Position numbers and translations under genes: made by a program. From the NCBI GenBank assembly GCA_903928285.1, contig CAIYQH010000515.1, forward strand, positions 1 through 12,604: 12,604 bases of DNA. The letters run 5' to 3'. Under the pieces are notes generated by a model, which was not told the DNA's origin, made no database searches, and saw only the letters and a list, made by a program, of their open reading frames with translations. Of this stretch, positions 1 to 8,900 are shown piece by piece. Source of the DNA: an uncultured Bacteroidales bacterium. GTDB taxonomy: Bacteria > Bacteroidota > Bacteroidia > Bacteroidales > FEN-979. Position 1 is the stretch's first letter. Every line of letters begins with the position of its first letter.

Positions 1-270
1 GAGGCGAACAACGCCCTGGGTTTTGATGCCGACCTGCGCGACTATGGCACCGGTGCCGAGATCCTGGTGGACCTGGGCATCAAAAAGCTGCGGCTGCTCA
101 CCAATAACCCGCAGAAGATATCCGGTATCGAAGGATTCGGGCTGGAACTCGTCGAAAGGATACCGATCCAGACAACCTGCAACTCAAGCAATATCCGGTA
201 TTTAAAAACCAAAAAGGAAAAACTGGGACATTTGCTTACATTTGCCGACGAAGGAACACCCATCGGTTAG
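1..270 (+). CDS. ribBA: GTP cyclohydrolase II domain, C-terminal end (RibA/RibBA), 5' truncated
   Basis: The frame is open from the first base to a TAG at 268-270, giving the last 89 residues. This is the end of GTP cyclohydrolase II, which opens GTP to the first pyrimidine intermediate of riboflavin synthesis, in the cytoplasm. The family's DxR catalytic motif is visible as D11-L12-R13 (E. coli RibA uses the equivalent Asp and Arg). It is followed by RLLTNNPQKI and then GLELVERIPI, which are hallmark RibA segments. A Lys-rich tail ends in EGTPIG. In Bacteroidota this domain is normally fused behind dihydroxybutanone-phosphate synthase (RibBA). That half would lie upstream of the window, so the fusion is inferred. 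The next gene, ribH, is in the same pathway and starts 108 bases downstream on the same strand. Confidence 0.93.
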   Translation, partial: EANNALGFDADLRDYGTGAEILVDLGIKKLRLLTNNPQKISGIEGFGLELVERIPIQTTCNSSNIRYLKTKKEKLGHLLTFADEGTPIG

Positions 271-378
271 AAAGTTATCCCGCGCTCAGGATCATATCCT
301 GTTCATATGGAAGACTGACCTGATAAGGGGAATCGTAATATTTTAAGTCAATTTGTTCAGGTATAAAAATCAAAAGAT

Positions 379-840
379 ATGACAACATTTGAAGGAAAAC
401 TGGATGCCAAAGGACTCAGGTTCGGGATCGTAATCGCACGGTTCAATGAGTTCATCAGCGGGAAGCTTCTGGCTGGTTGCCTTGACGGACTCAGGCGCCA
501 TGGCGCAGAGGATGAGTGTATTGACGTAGCCTGGTCGCCGGGCGCTTTTGAAATTCCCCTGCTTGCCAAAAAAATGGCAATTTCAAAAAAATATGATGCC
601 ATTATCTGCCTGGGCGCGGTGATCCGGGGCGCTACGCCGCATTTCGACTACGTGGCCTCCGAGGTTTCAAAGGGTGTTGCCCACGTGGGACTTGAGACCG
701 GTATGCCGGTCATCTTTGGCGTACTTACCACCGAAAACCTTGAACAGGCTATCGAACGGGCCGGTACTAAAAGCGGCAACAAGGGGTTCGACGCCTCCCT
801 GGCTGCCATTGAAATGGCAAACCTGCTGCGACAACTATAG
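379..840 (+). CDS. ribH: 6,7-dimethyl-8-ribityllumazine synthase
   Basis: A complete 153-residue lumazine synthase, which condenses the ribityl-aminouracil product with 3,4-dihydroxybutanone phosphate to form the riboflavin precursor. The length is typical. Key residues fall at the same numbers as in the Bacillus subtilis enzyme as I recall them: F22 in RFNEF, A56 and E58 in PGAFEIP, H88 in GATPHFDYV (proton transfer), F113 in FGVLT, and R127 and K135 in the ERAGTKSGNKG segment (phosphate binding). The family forms pentamers or 60-mer capsids. The start is the ATG at 379, after an A-rich stretch with no Shine-Dalgarno, as usual in Bacteroidota. No FMN-riboswitch-like structure is evident in the 108 bases upstream. 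It probably shares transcription with ribBA, and its end lies 24 bases from the convergent gene. Confidence 0.97.
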   Translation: MTTFEGKLDAKGLRFGIVIARFNEFISGKLLAGCLDGLRRHGAEDECIDVAWSPGAFEIPLLAKKMAISKKYDAIICLGAVIRGATPHFDYVASEVSKGVAHVGLETGMPVIFGVLTTENLEQAIERAGTKSGNKGFDASLAAIEMANLLRQL

Positions 841-864
841 AACTTGATTTTTTGGCGTTTTGCA

Positions 865-2925
865 TCACTTATGCGTGATCACAAAGACCGTCCTGCGGTT
901 CTTTGAACGACCCTCTTCGCTGTCGTTCCCTGCGACCGGCATTGATTTTCCAAACCCCTTGTAGGTAAGCCGTGCCACGGCAATTCCCTTTTCGATCAGG
1001 TAGTCATAAACCGACCGGGCCCTGTTTTCCGATAACTTCAGGTTTGCCGCATCATTCCCGATGTTGTCGGTATGGCCCTGAATCTGGATGCATATGGAAA
1101 GGTTTTCATCCAGGAAATCCAGCAGCTGGTCCAGCACGACTTTTGATTCGGCAGAGAGATCCGACGAGTTAAAGGGGAAATAGATGTCGTTGATCCTGTA
1201 GGATTTGTTGAGTTCGATAGGCTTCATCTCAATATCCACCTTTGCCGGTAATTTGAAGATTGTGTCAGCCCGGGAGATATATTTTGATTCATAAACATGG
1301 TCGGCCTTTTTCACCGTCATGATATAATCGCTGCTGAACGGGGCAACCGCCACGTAATTTCCCGTAAGGGTATCCATCGGTATCTGGGAGATCTTTTTGG
1401 TCTCCAGGTTTTTCAGTTCGATACGGGCATTCAACGGTTCGGAGGTCGATTCCGATTTTACATTTCCCTTGATAAACAGCACTTTTTCGGGGCGGGCGGC
1501 ATCATAAAGGTCGAAAGAGTAGAGATCCCAGCCGCCGACACCCTTGTATTTATTGGAGGCGAAGAAGCCTTTGGTACCATCGGTGCTTACAAAAAAACCA
1601 ATCTCATCTTCGGGCGAATTGATAGGGTAACCGATGTTTTTGGGTTTCGACCATCCCCCGTGATCATTGAGTCTGGAGAAGAAAATATCATACCCCCCCA
1701 GGCCGGGCCAGCCATCGGAGGAGAAATAGAGCGTCTTTCCGTCAGGATGAATAAAGGGCGATTTCTCATTGCCCCTGGAGTTGATCACCGGGCCAAGGTT
1801 TATCGGCGTACCCCATTCTCCTGATTCGCTTTTAATGGACCTGTAAATGTCGTATCCGCCAAATCCCCCGGTGCGGTCGCTAACAAAATAAAGTGTATTG
1901 CCATCAGCAGAAATGGATGGCTGCGATTCCCACGATCCGGGAAGGTTTATCTTATTGCTCACGCTGTGGATGGGGCCCCACTCCCCGCCTGTTTTTTCAG
2001 AAACGTAGATGTCGCAGTTCAGGTATTTCTTGACATTGTCGTATTTGCATACTGTGTAATACAACGTATTGTTGTCGGCGGTCAGGGTAGCTCCCCCCTC
2101 GTTATCGTTGATGTTGAAAGGCTCCGGCATCTCTTCGCCGGCTGCGAATTTTCCGTCCTCCTGCCGAAGGCTGAACATGAACTTTTCTTTTGTCCGGGTC
2201 TCTTGGACCAGGCTGTTGCGGTTGGGTTCGATCTTTATTTCCCTTGTAAACAGGGCCATCTGGTTGTCGGGGGACAGGATCGGCAGGTATTCGTTTTCAG
2301 GCGTGGAGATGCCTTCAACGACCTTAGGGGCGAATGGAACAGGGTTTCCGGTAAGATCCAGGTAAAAACCTGAATATCTCTGTAACTCAACGGCCCTGTT
2401 GTAATCTTCATCCTTTTTGATCTTGTCGATATCCTTCAGAAACAGGTTCAGGTTCTTCACCGCGGCTGCAAAATTTTCCTGGCTGTAATAGATCTCGCCC
2501 AGGTAAAAATAGGTATAGACATCATACGTAGGACAAAGCTCGGCAACCCTCGTAAAGGCCTTTTCAGCCTCTTTAAAGTTGTTGTCCTGTTTTTTGAAGT
2601 TAACAAGCCCGAGCACAAACCAGGCCTCCGCGCTCAGTGGTTCGGCGCTCACGACCCGCCTCATCTGCTGACCAGTAAGATTGTAATTGCCGCTTTTAAG
2701 ATAATCAAGCCCCTCCTGGTAAATCTTTTCAGTCTTCTTATCCAGTTTTACCTTGCAGGAATCATGGGTAGAACCCTCTGTTACCAGGAGGTTCATGTTG
2801 AAGGATATATTAGGTGCTTCTATTGCGCCGGCAGGGCGGATGGTTGCGTTGATTGCCGGCAGAACCATGAAAATCAGCAGTAAAATCATGATGGAGGAGC
2901 AGGGGCAGCAGGAGCATGATTTCAT
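865..2925 (-). CDS. PorE-like TPR-PD40-CRD-OmpA_C envelope protein
   Basis: 686 residues. Visible domains in order: a hydrophobic signal segment at about 12-27; three TPR-like helix pairs at about 65-165; a PD40/WD40-like propeller at about 205-475 with repeated blades such as DGNTLYFVSDRTGGFGGYDI and DGKTLYFSSDGWPGLGGYDI; a carboxypeptidase-regulatory-like fold at about 483-572; and an OmpA C-terminal domain at about 575-686. In the last domain D620 (GHTDN) and R635 (SENRARS) are 15 apart, as in the diaminopimelate-binding pair of OmpA proteins, so peptidoglycan binding is likely. The same domain order is that of Porphyromonas PorE, a T9SS component. Bacteroidota carry several paralogs with this layout, so the exact role is inferred. 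Unusually, no lipobox follows the signal segment, while four Cys (4, 6, 7, 9) lie before it. The start could be M1 (2925) or M13 (2889). The gene is divergent from a T9SS cargo gene 85 bases away. Confidence 0.85.
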   Translation of the reverse strand: MKSCSCCPCSSIMILLLIFMVLPAINATIRPAGAIEAPNISFNMNLLVTEGSTHDSCKVKLDKKTEKIYQEGLDYLKSGNYNLTGQQMRRVVSAEPLSAEAWFVLGLVNFKKQDNNFKEAEKAFTRVAELCPTYDVYTYFYLGEIYYSQENFAAAVKNLNLFLKDIDKIKKDEDYNRAVELQRYSGFYLDLTGNPVPFAPKVVEGISTPENEYLPILSPDNQMALFTREIKIEPNRNSLVQETRTKEKFMFSLRQEDGKFAAGEEMPEPFNINDNEGGATLTADNNTLYYTVCKYDNVKKYLNCDIYVSEKTGGEWGPIHSVSNKINLPGSWESQPSISADGNTLYFVSDRTGGFGGYDIYRSIKSESGEWGTPINLGPVINSRGNEKSPFIHPDGKTLYFSSDGWPGLGGYDIFFSRLNDHGGWSKPKNIGYPINSPEDEIGFFVSTDGTKGFFASNKYKGVGGWDLYSFDLYDAARPEKVLFIKGNVKSESTSEPLNARIELKNLETKKISQIPMDTLTGNYVAVAPFSSDYIMTVKKADHVYESKYISRADTIFKLPAKVDIEMKPIELNKSYRINDIYFPFNSSDLSAESKVVLDQLLDFLDENLSICIQIQGHTDNIGNDAANLKLSENRARSVYDYLIEKGIAVARLTYKGFGKSMPVAGNDSEEGRSKNRRTVFVITHK

Positions 2926-2939
2926 CGGGATATTTTTTT

Positions 2940-2947
2940 CAAAGATA
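2940..2947 (-). promoter_or_regulatory. Candidate -7 box for the PorE-like gene
   Basis: Read on the minus strand this is TATCTTTG, a full match to the Bacteroidota -7 consensus TAnnTTTG. It ends 14 bases before the ATG at 2925, so the leader would be very short for that start and about 45 bases for the alternative start at 2889. No convincing -33 TTG element is seen at the usual distance. On the plus strand the same 85-base divergent region holds CACCTTTG at 2969-2976, one mismatch from the consensus, which could serve the cargo gene at 3011. Confidence 0.35.
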
Positions 2948-3010
2948 TGCCTAAATGTCTTAATTTTACACCTTTGATACGGTGACTATTGTAAATAATA
3001 CCTCCTGTTT

Positions 3011-3934
3011 ATGAAAAAAATATTCATCCTGCCGGTCATGTTGCTGTCGGCGCTTCTGACCTCTGTGCAGGCCCAGACGGTAATCCCTAACCCGAGTTTT
3101 GAAACATGGACCACGGGTAGTTATTCAGATCCAACAGGTTGGGACACTCCCAACCAGGAGCTGATGTCCATCCCCTTTTTCGGATTTTCGGTAGTCACCA
3201 AAAGTACCGATCACCAGGGATCCGGCAGTTTTTCCGCTAAACTCGAAACAAAACATCTTACCCTGCCCCCGATGGACGTTCCCGGCTTTATGACCTGCGG
3301 CAAACTGACAGTTGACATAACCAATGGTACCTATACCTTGTCGGGCGGGGTTCCCTGCTTGGACCTTCCCACGCACCTGATGGGATTCTATAAATTTGTT
3401 CCCAAAGGCGGCGACAGCTGTGTGATCGGTATCGGGTTGACCAAGACCACGGGATCGGCGGTTGATACCGTTGCCTATGGGAGTTTCTCCACAAAAGACA
3501 CCGTTCCCGACTGGCAGCCCTTTTCGGCATGGATCAAATATGTCAGCACCCTGACGGCCGATACGATGAATATCATCGCTATGTCAACAGCCCAGCAGGT
3601 GATGACTCCGGGAACCGCCCTGTGGGTTGATAACCTCTTTCTCGATTATACCCTCGGCTTCCCTGAAAAAGATCCTGCTGCCGGAATCCAGGTCTACAAT
3701 GACCGGGAAACCTCGCGCCTGATGGTGTTTTTCGATTTCCCCCGGCGTCAGCAAACCCGCGTGCGGCTTGTGAGTATGATGGGACAAACAGTTTTCATAG
3801 ATGACATCGGCCTGGTTGACAAGGGCAGGAGCGTCATTCCCTATGGATCGCTTTCCCAGGGTATCTACCTGCTCGAGATCCTGCACGACGGCAGGGTTTT
3901 TACGAAAAAGTACTTTCTGAATCTGAACTCATAA
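3011..3934 (+). CDS. Secreted protein with type IX secretion C-terminal sorting domain
   Basis: 307 residues. A clear signal peptide (MKK, then a hydrophobic core) has a predicted cut after A21 in SVQA|QTV, leaving an N-terminal Gln. The mature protein begins PNPSFETW and carries a beta-rich region to about residue 213, ending ALWVDNLFLDY. This pattern resembles the carbohydrate-binding-like beta-sandwich domains of many Bacteroidota surface proteins, but I recognise no specific family or catalytic motif. Residues about 225-307 form a T9SS type A sorting domain: a beta-sandwich with VRLVSMMGQTVF, then LSQGIYLLEI and a basic KKYFLN ending. The protein should cross the outer membrane by T9SS and be released or surface-anchored. 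Its stop is only 14 bases before aguB, so cotranscription is plausible, although no functional link to polyamines is apparent. Confidence 0.85.
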   Translation: MKKIFILPVMLLSALLTSVQAQTVIPNPSFETWTTGSYSDPTGWDTPNQELMSIPFFGFSVVTKSTDHQGSGSFSAKLETKHLTLPPMDVPGFMTCGKLTVDITNGTYTLSGGVPCLDLPTHLMGFYKFVPKGGDSCVIGIGLTKTTGSAVDTVAYGSFSTKDTVPDWQPFSAWIKYVSTLTADTMNIIAMSTAQQVMTPGTALWVDNLFLDYTLGFPEKDPAAGIQVYNDRETSRLMVFFDFPRRQQTRVRLVSMMGQTVFIDDIGLVDKGRSVIPYGSLSQGIYLLEILHDGRVFTKKYFLNLNS

Positions 3935-3948
3935 ATATCAAAGTTTTA

Positions 3949-4818
3949 ATGATGAAATCAACTCCGGTCAGGGCAGGTATTATCCAGATGACATGCAGCC
4001 AGGATAAAGAGGCCAACCTTGAAAAAACGATGGTCAACATCCGCGAGGCTGCCCGCATGGGCGCCCAGGTCATCTGCCTGCAGGAACTTTTCCTGACCCC
4101 CTATTTCTGCTGGGAGGAAAACTACGATTATTTCAACCTGGCAGATGCCATCCCGGGAATCGTCACCAGCCTCTTCTGCAGTCTGGCAAAGGAACTGGAG
4201 GTGGTCATCATCGCCTCCCTGTTTGAAAAACGTACGGAAGGGTTATACCACAACACCGTTGCCGTGATCGATGCCGATGGGACGATGCTGGGTATCTACC
4301 GCAAACATCATATCCCCGACGATCCGGGCTATTATGAGAAATTCTATTTTACCCCCGGCGACGGAGGGTATAAGGTGTTCAACACAAAATATGGCTGCAT
4401 CGGCACGCTGATCTGCTGGGACCAGTGGTACCCCGAAGCAGCACGCATCACAAGCCTGATGGGAGCCCGGATCCTCTTTTACCCTACCGCCATCGGATGG
4501 GCGTTGTCGCAAACCGGTGAGGTGAACAGGCAGCAATTCGATGCCTGGCAGACCATCCAGCGCAGCCATTCCATTGCAAACGGGGTCTATGTGGTTTCTG
4601 TTAATCGTACAGGGCAGGAGGGAGCCATGAACTTTTGGGGAGGATCCTTTATGGCCGGTCCTTTTGGCGAGCTGCTCTGCCAGGCCTCACACGACAAGGA
4701 GGAGATCCTCGTGCAGGAGCTCGACATGGACAGGATCGGGGAGATGCGTGTTCACTGGCCCTTCTTGCGCGACCGGCGTATCGACAGCTACGACCCGATC
4801 CTGAACAGGTATCTTTAA
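3949..4818 (+). CDS. aguB: N-carbamoylputrescine amidase
   Basis: 289 residues, nitrilase/carbon-nitrogen hydrolase superfamily. It hydrolyses N-carbamoylputrescine to putrescine, CO2 and ammonia in the cytoplasm. The Glu-Lys-Cys triad is complete: E46 in CLQELF, K119 in YRKHHIPDD, and C156 in LICWDQWYPEAAR. The segments HHIPDDPGYYEKFYF and CWDQWYPEAAR are characteristic of the AguB branch rather than of general omega-amidases or beta-ureidopropionases. Length is normal. The start is a tandem ATG-ATG at 3949/3952 and either could be used. The partner enzyme aguA follows after 25 bases, which strongly supports the substrate assignment. The upstream neighbour, 14 bases away, is the T9SS cargo gene. 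Confidence 0.95.
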   Translation: MMKSTPVRAGIIQMTCSQDKEANLEKTMVNIREAARMGAQVICLQELFLTPYFCWEENYDYFNLADAIPGIVTSLFCSLAKELEVVIIASLFEKRTEGLYHNTVAVIDADGTMLGIYRKHHIPDDPGYYEKFYFTPGDGGYKVFNTKYGCIGTLICWDQWYPEAARITSLMGARILFYPTAIGWALSQTGEVNRQQFDAWQTIQRSHSIANGVYVVSVNRTGQEGAMNFWGGSFMAGPFGELLCQASHDKEEILVQELDMDRIGEMRVHWPFLRDRRIDSYDPILNRYL

Positions 4819-4843
4819 GTAAAAAATATAATCAACATTTTCT

Positions 4844-5923
4844 ATGATTGAATTTCCCGGCCCAACGCCGAAAGAACTGGGTTACAGTTTCCCTGCCGAA
4901 TGGAAAAAACACAGGGCCACCTGGCTCAGCTACCCCCATGACGATTCCTATTCATGGCCGGGTACCCTCTCCAGGATCTTTCCCTTCTACAACCGCTTTA
5001 TCAGGGAGCTGTCGAAAAATGAGGAGGTTTGCATCAACGTGAGGGATGAGGTGTTGCGTGACAAAGTTGCAGCTGATCTTCAGATGCTTGAGGTTGACAG
5101 TTCCAGGATCAAACTGCTGATCCATCCAACCAACGATGCCTGGTGCCGCGATCATGGTCCGGCATTCCTGGTACGCCCGGACCATCTTGATCCGAAGGTG
5201 ATTGTCAGCTGGAAATACAATGCCTGGGGCGACAAATACGACCATGACCTCGATGAGCTGATCCCGGGGCTGGTTTCAAAATACCTCGGCGTTCCCGTTT
5301 TTTATCCCGGGATCGTCATGGAGGGGGGCGCCGTGGAATTCAATGGCACGGGAACCCTGCTTACCACTGCGCAATGCCTGTTGCATGAAAACCGGAACCC
5401 CGGGATGCTGCAACATGAGATTGAGGATTACCTGCGGAGTTTTTATGGCGTTGAACAGATCCTCTGGCTCGATGAGGGGATCGACGGCGACGATACCAAC
5501 GGGCATATTGATGATATCACCCGGTTTTTCAGCGAGAGCGGGGTGGTCACCATGGTGGAGCCCCGCCGGTCGGATGCCAACCATAAGATCCTGGATGAAA
5601 ACCTTAGGAAACTGAAGAGTTTCAGGCTTCGCGACGGGAAACAGCTGGATATAGCCGAGATCCCGATGCCCAAACCGGTGATCTACGACGGTCAGCGGCT
5701 CCCTGCCTCCTATGCCAATTTTTACATTGCAAACAACGCTGTGATCGTTCCGAATTTCCAGTGTAAGGAAGATGATCAGGCCATGCGCCTGCTGGAGGAG
5801 TGTTTCCCAAAGCATAAAATAATCGGAATTGATTCGGTGGAGATCATCTGGGGACTGGGATCTTTTCACTGCCTGTCGCAGCAGGAACCAGACATCGCGG
5901 GCGCCCTTCCCGAGGCACAATAG
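4844..5923 (+). CDS. aguA: Agmatine deiminase
   Basis: 359 residues, of the guanidino-group-modifying family shared with Porphyromonas peptidylarginine deiminase (PAD_porph). It converts agmatine to N-carbamoylputrescine and ammonia, the substrate of the preceding gene product. Active-site segments are present: NDAWCRDHGP (D98, R102, D103), EGGAVEFNG at 160-168, DTNGHIDDITRF with H221, and the catalytic nucleophile C343 in LGSFHCLSQQEP. There is no signal peptide and the length matches stand-alone agmatine deiminases, so a secreted peptidylarginine deiminase is unlikely. The start is the ATG at 4844, in an A/T-rich context 25 bases after aguB. The agmatine source, arginine decarboxylase, is not in this window. 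The gene ends 34 bases from the convergent large secreted-protein gene; I see no strong terminator there. Confidence 0.96.
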   Translation: MIEFPGPTPKELGYSFPAEWKKHRATWLSYPHDDSYSWPGTLSRIFPFYNRFIRELSKNEEVCINVRDEVLRDKVAADLQMLEVDSSRIKLLIHPTNDAWCRDHGPAFLVRPDHLDPKVIVSWKYNAWGDKYDHDLDELIPGLVSKYLGVPVFYPGIVMEGGAVEFNGTGTLLTTAQCLLHENRNPGMLQHEIEDYLRSFYGVEQILWLDEGIDGDDTNGHIDDITRFFSESGVVTMVEPRRSDANHKILDENLRKLKSFRLRDGKQLDIAEIPMPKPVIYDGQRLPASYANFYIANNAVIVPNFQCKEDDQAMRLLEECFPKHKIIGIDSVEIIWGLGSFHCLSQQEPDIAGALPEAQ

Positions 5924-5957
5924 GCACAAACTTCATTCAGAAGATGACCCTGGCCGG

Positions 5958-8900
5958 TTAATCTTTGATGCACCGAACCGGGAAAGCGTTAAATCTTGAA
6001 TTCGCATACCAGGAGATGCTGGGGTTGAGCAGGTTTAGCCCCCGGGCAACAGCCTTATCGCTTCCGTTGGGTGTTGAGGTCCAGAACATGGTACCAGTCA
6101 GGGGCAGGGTGGTAAATCCCCAGAAACTGTCCATATAGTTCATCCCGGTCAGTAAACCGTGAAATCCCATATTTGCAAGCGGATCCTTTAAGGTCGCGCC
6201 TGCCAGTCCATTGGCATCGGGAGCCGTTACTCCTGCCATGACATTGTCGATCAGTTGCTGCCACTCTGCCTCCGAAGGGAGATGCCATTCGGGCGGACAG
6301 GCTCCTTTGTTGTCGCCGTTGGTGGCATACTGCATGATCTCATCCCATTGGTAAAAACCGCCATAGGCGCTGCATGCAGGATCGGAAGGGGCACAGTATT
6401 TCTCAACCAGGCAGTTGTCGGTTTGGGGTGTGGCAGGAAATCCCTGGATCTGGGTGCCGTAATTGAGGTTCCGGGTCATCCAGCATCTCGCGTTGAACAT
6501 GGCTGTTGCGTATGTCTGCCCGTCACGTACATCGGTGAGCTGACTTCCGCAGGTGAAGCTTGTGTTAAATACCTGGATGGTGACTATAGCACTCCCGGCG
6601 CATCCATAATTGTTGGAATAGGTGTAGTTGATGTTGCTTGGGCCGGGACCTGCCGACATGGGACTGAACTGGTATACCCCGGGCGATGGATTCGAAACCC
6701 CCGACCCGCTATATACTCCCTGACCAACAATAAAGGGGGATGCACCCAGCAGTGTGATCTTTTTGGCGCCCAGCGTGGTCTTCGTGTCGAAACATGGCAG
6801 GAAAACAGGGTTTGGCGTGGGTTTCACAGCTACCTGCACCGCTGATGAAGAGGTACAGGGATAATAATTGTTTGACCCGGTAACGCCGACCATGGCATTT
6901 CCTTCGGTGAGCCAGTTTATGGTAACGCTGTTTGTTCCCTGTCCCGAGGTGATATTTCCATTGCCTGAAGGTGTGATGGTCCAGGTGAAGGTACAGGCCG
7001 GGTCGGCAGGGGTTTGATAAGGGTATGACACTGCTGAACAGATCACTCCCGGCGCTGCTGTAATGGTCGATACCGGGATCGGGGTCACCACGACGGTTTG
7101 CTGCGCCGGGGCAGCTACCGGGCACCCGTTGCCGTCGGCATAACTTACCTTAACGATATGGGTGCCGGGGATATTCCATTGTACCAGGATGCTGTTGGTT
7201 GCGCCTCCCGAAAGGATGGTCCCTGCAAACGGGGGAGTGATGGTCCAGGTGTAACCGTTCATCAGCGGCTGGGTCGAATAGATACTCTGCGGTGTATTCA
7301 TACATATCGCCGAAGCGCCGGTGATCGACGGTACAGGCAGCGGAACTACCTGGACGGGAAGCACGAAGGGGGCGACAGCCGTGCATTGTGTGGCCGGGTT
7401 GGTATAGTTGATGCTGATATTTTGCGACCCCAGGGTCGTCCATGTGACCGTGGCTGTTGAACTTGATGCACCTCCGCCGGCAGAGAGAGATCCCCCTGAG
7501 ATGGACCAGACGTAGCTCGTCATCCCGGCCTGCGTTGAATAAATATTTCCCGGGACCGTTTGGCAGGCAAGGATTTCGCCTGAAAGGAAGGTCGGTACCG
7601 GCAGGGGGTTGACTGTTACATTGAATACTGTTGGTGCCAGTGCCGTGCAGAGCGTTACAGGGTCGGTATAGACCACGCTTACCGACTGGGGCCCGGTCGT
7701 GGTCCAGGTAATGGTAATGGTTGGGTTGGCGGCGCCTCCCCCGGCCGAGACGGAGCCCCCTGTTACATTCCAGAGGTAGTTCAGCTTGCCCGTCTGGGTC
7801 GAATAGGTGTGCGAGGGAGTGTTCAGGCATACGCTTTGAACGCCCGTGATGACCGGGACCGGCGCATCCTTGACTGTGACAAACACCACCCTGGGTATGG
7901 TGGAAGTACACCCCGTGACCGGATTGGTAAAGATGACCCCGACACTCTGGCTTCCCGTACCATTCCAGGTAATGGTGACACTGTCGGCAGCGCTGTCGCC
8001 GCCTGAGGTAACCAGTCCTCCGGCCGAAATGCTCCAGTTGTAGGCCGTCATGCCGGGTTCTGTATGATAGGTGGCTCCCGTGGTTCCTTTGCAAAGCGAG
8101 GTCGGGCCGGTAAGGGTAGGTGTGACATGCACCAGCGCCGAATCATAGTGTACCACCCCGAGGCAGGTATTGATCACCGCGTAAACCCAGGTGGTGACCG
8201 TCGGACTGAAGGTCACCGTATCGCCGTATCCCAACACGGGCCCTGTGGAGGAGCCGCTGTGCCATGATACCCCGTCGGGAACAAAACGCATGCTCTCCTG
8301 GTTCGCGGTCCAGCTGGTGTTATTCCGGTTCGTTCCGCCTACGGTCGCGGTGAAGGCAATCGTACCGTTGTTGTTATGAACTCCCTGGGTTGCCTTGTTC
8401 GATTGCCATGTGCAGCTTGGTTTTACCTGGAGATGGTTTTCAATAACGCCTCCCTGCTCCTTCAATACGATCTGGAAACTGCCTTTGGTAGTGGTGCAGT
8501 TGAACATCGGGCAGTTTTTCCAGTAGACCACGAGCTCCCGGTTGGGAGCGGTTCCCATGGTATAATAATAGATATTATTGATGGCTGAAAGGTTGGGCAG
8601 CCAGTCCTGCCATGGTGCGAAAATGCAATCCTTGGGAGAGGCTGAATCCGCCGCATTATCGGGGATGACCCGGGCAATATAGGTGTTCCAGGGATTGGTG
8701 CCGGGCGAGCGGAATCCGATCCAGCCGTTCGACCCTACAAAAAACCGGGTATAGAGCTGACTGAAAAAACAAAAACTGAAGCCGATGTCATAGGGGCCTC
8801 CCCAGCAGTCATCTTTGCCGCCGTTGGTTGAGGTACAGTGGGTAAGCGTAGGATCGAGGGGTGTCCCGATGGTGGTATCAAGCGGAGCGTAGGGGATGAC

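Noticed and set aside
271..378. FMN riboswitch or other leader RNA upstream of ribH
   Set aside because: The gap is only 108 bases and lacks the conserved segments of the FMN aptamer. The only structure seen is a 6-base stem with a 3-base loop at 287-301 (CAGGAT/ATCCTG) and no T-tract, too weak to call.
841..880. Bidirectional terminator between ribH and the PorE-like gene
   Set aside because: Only a 5-base inverted repeat (ATCAC 864-868, GTGAT 875-879) overlapping the stop codon is present. The T-run at 848-853 lies before it in the + direction, so it does not form a typical hairpin plus T-tract.
5276..5929. A 217-codon open frame antisense to aguA
   Set aside because: aguA has intact catalytic motifs over this whole stretch, and the antisense translation shows no recognisable domain or plausible start context.
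5924..5957. Terminator between aguA and the large secreted-protein gene
   Set aside because: The 34-base gap shows only a short direct repeat GGCACAA around the aguA stop and no stable hairpin.
7150..8094. A 314-codon open frame on the minus strand, in a different frame from the repeat protein
   Set aside because: It lies wholly inside the PKD-like repeat array and reads as low-complexity His/Arg/Gly-rich sequence with no domain. The frame stays open because the repeats share base composition. It is a shadow frame and not an overprinted gene.
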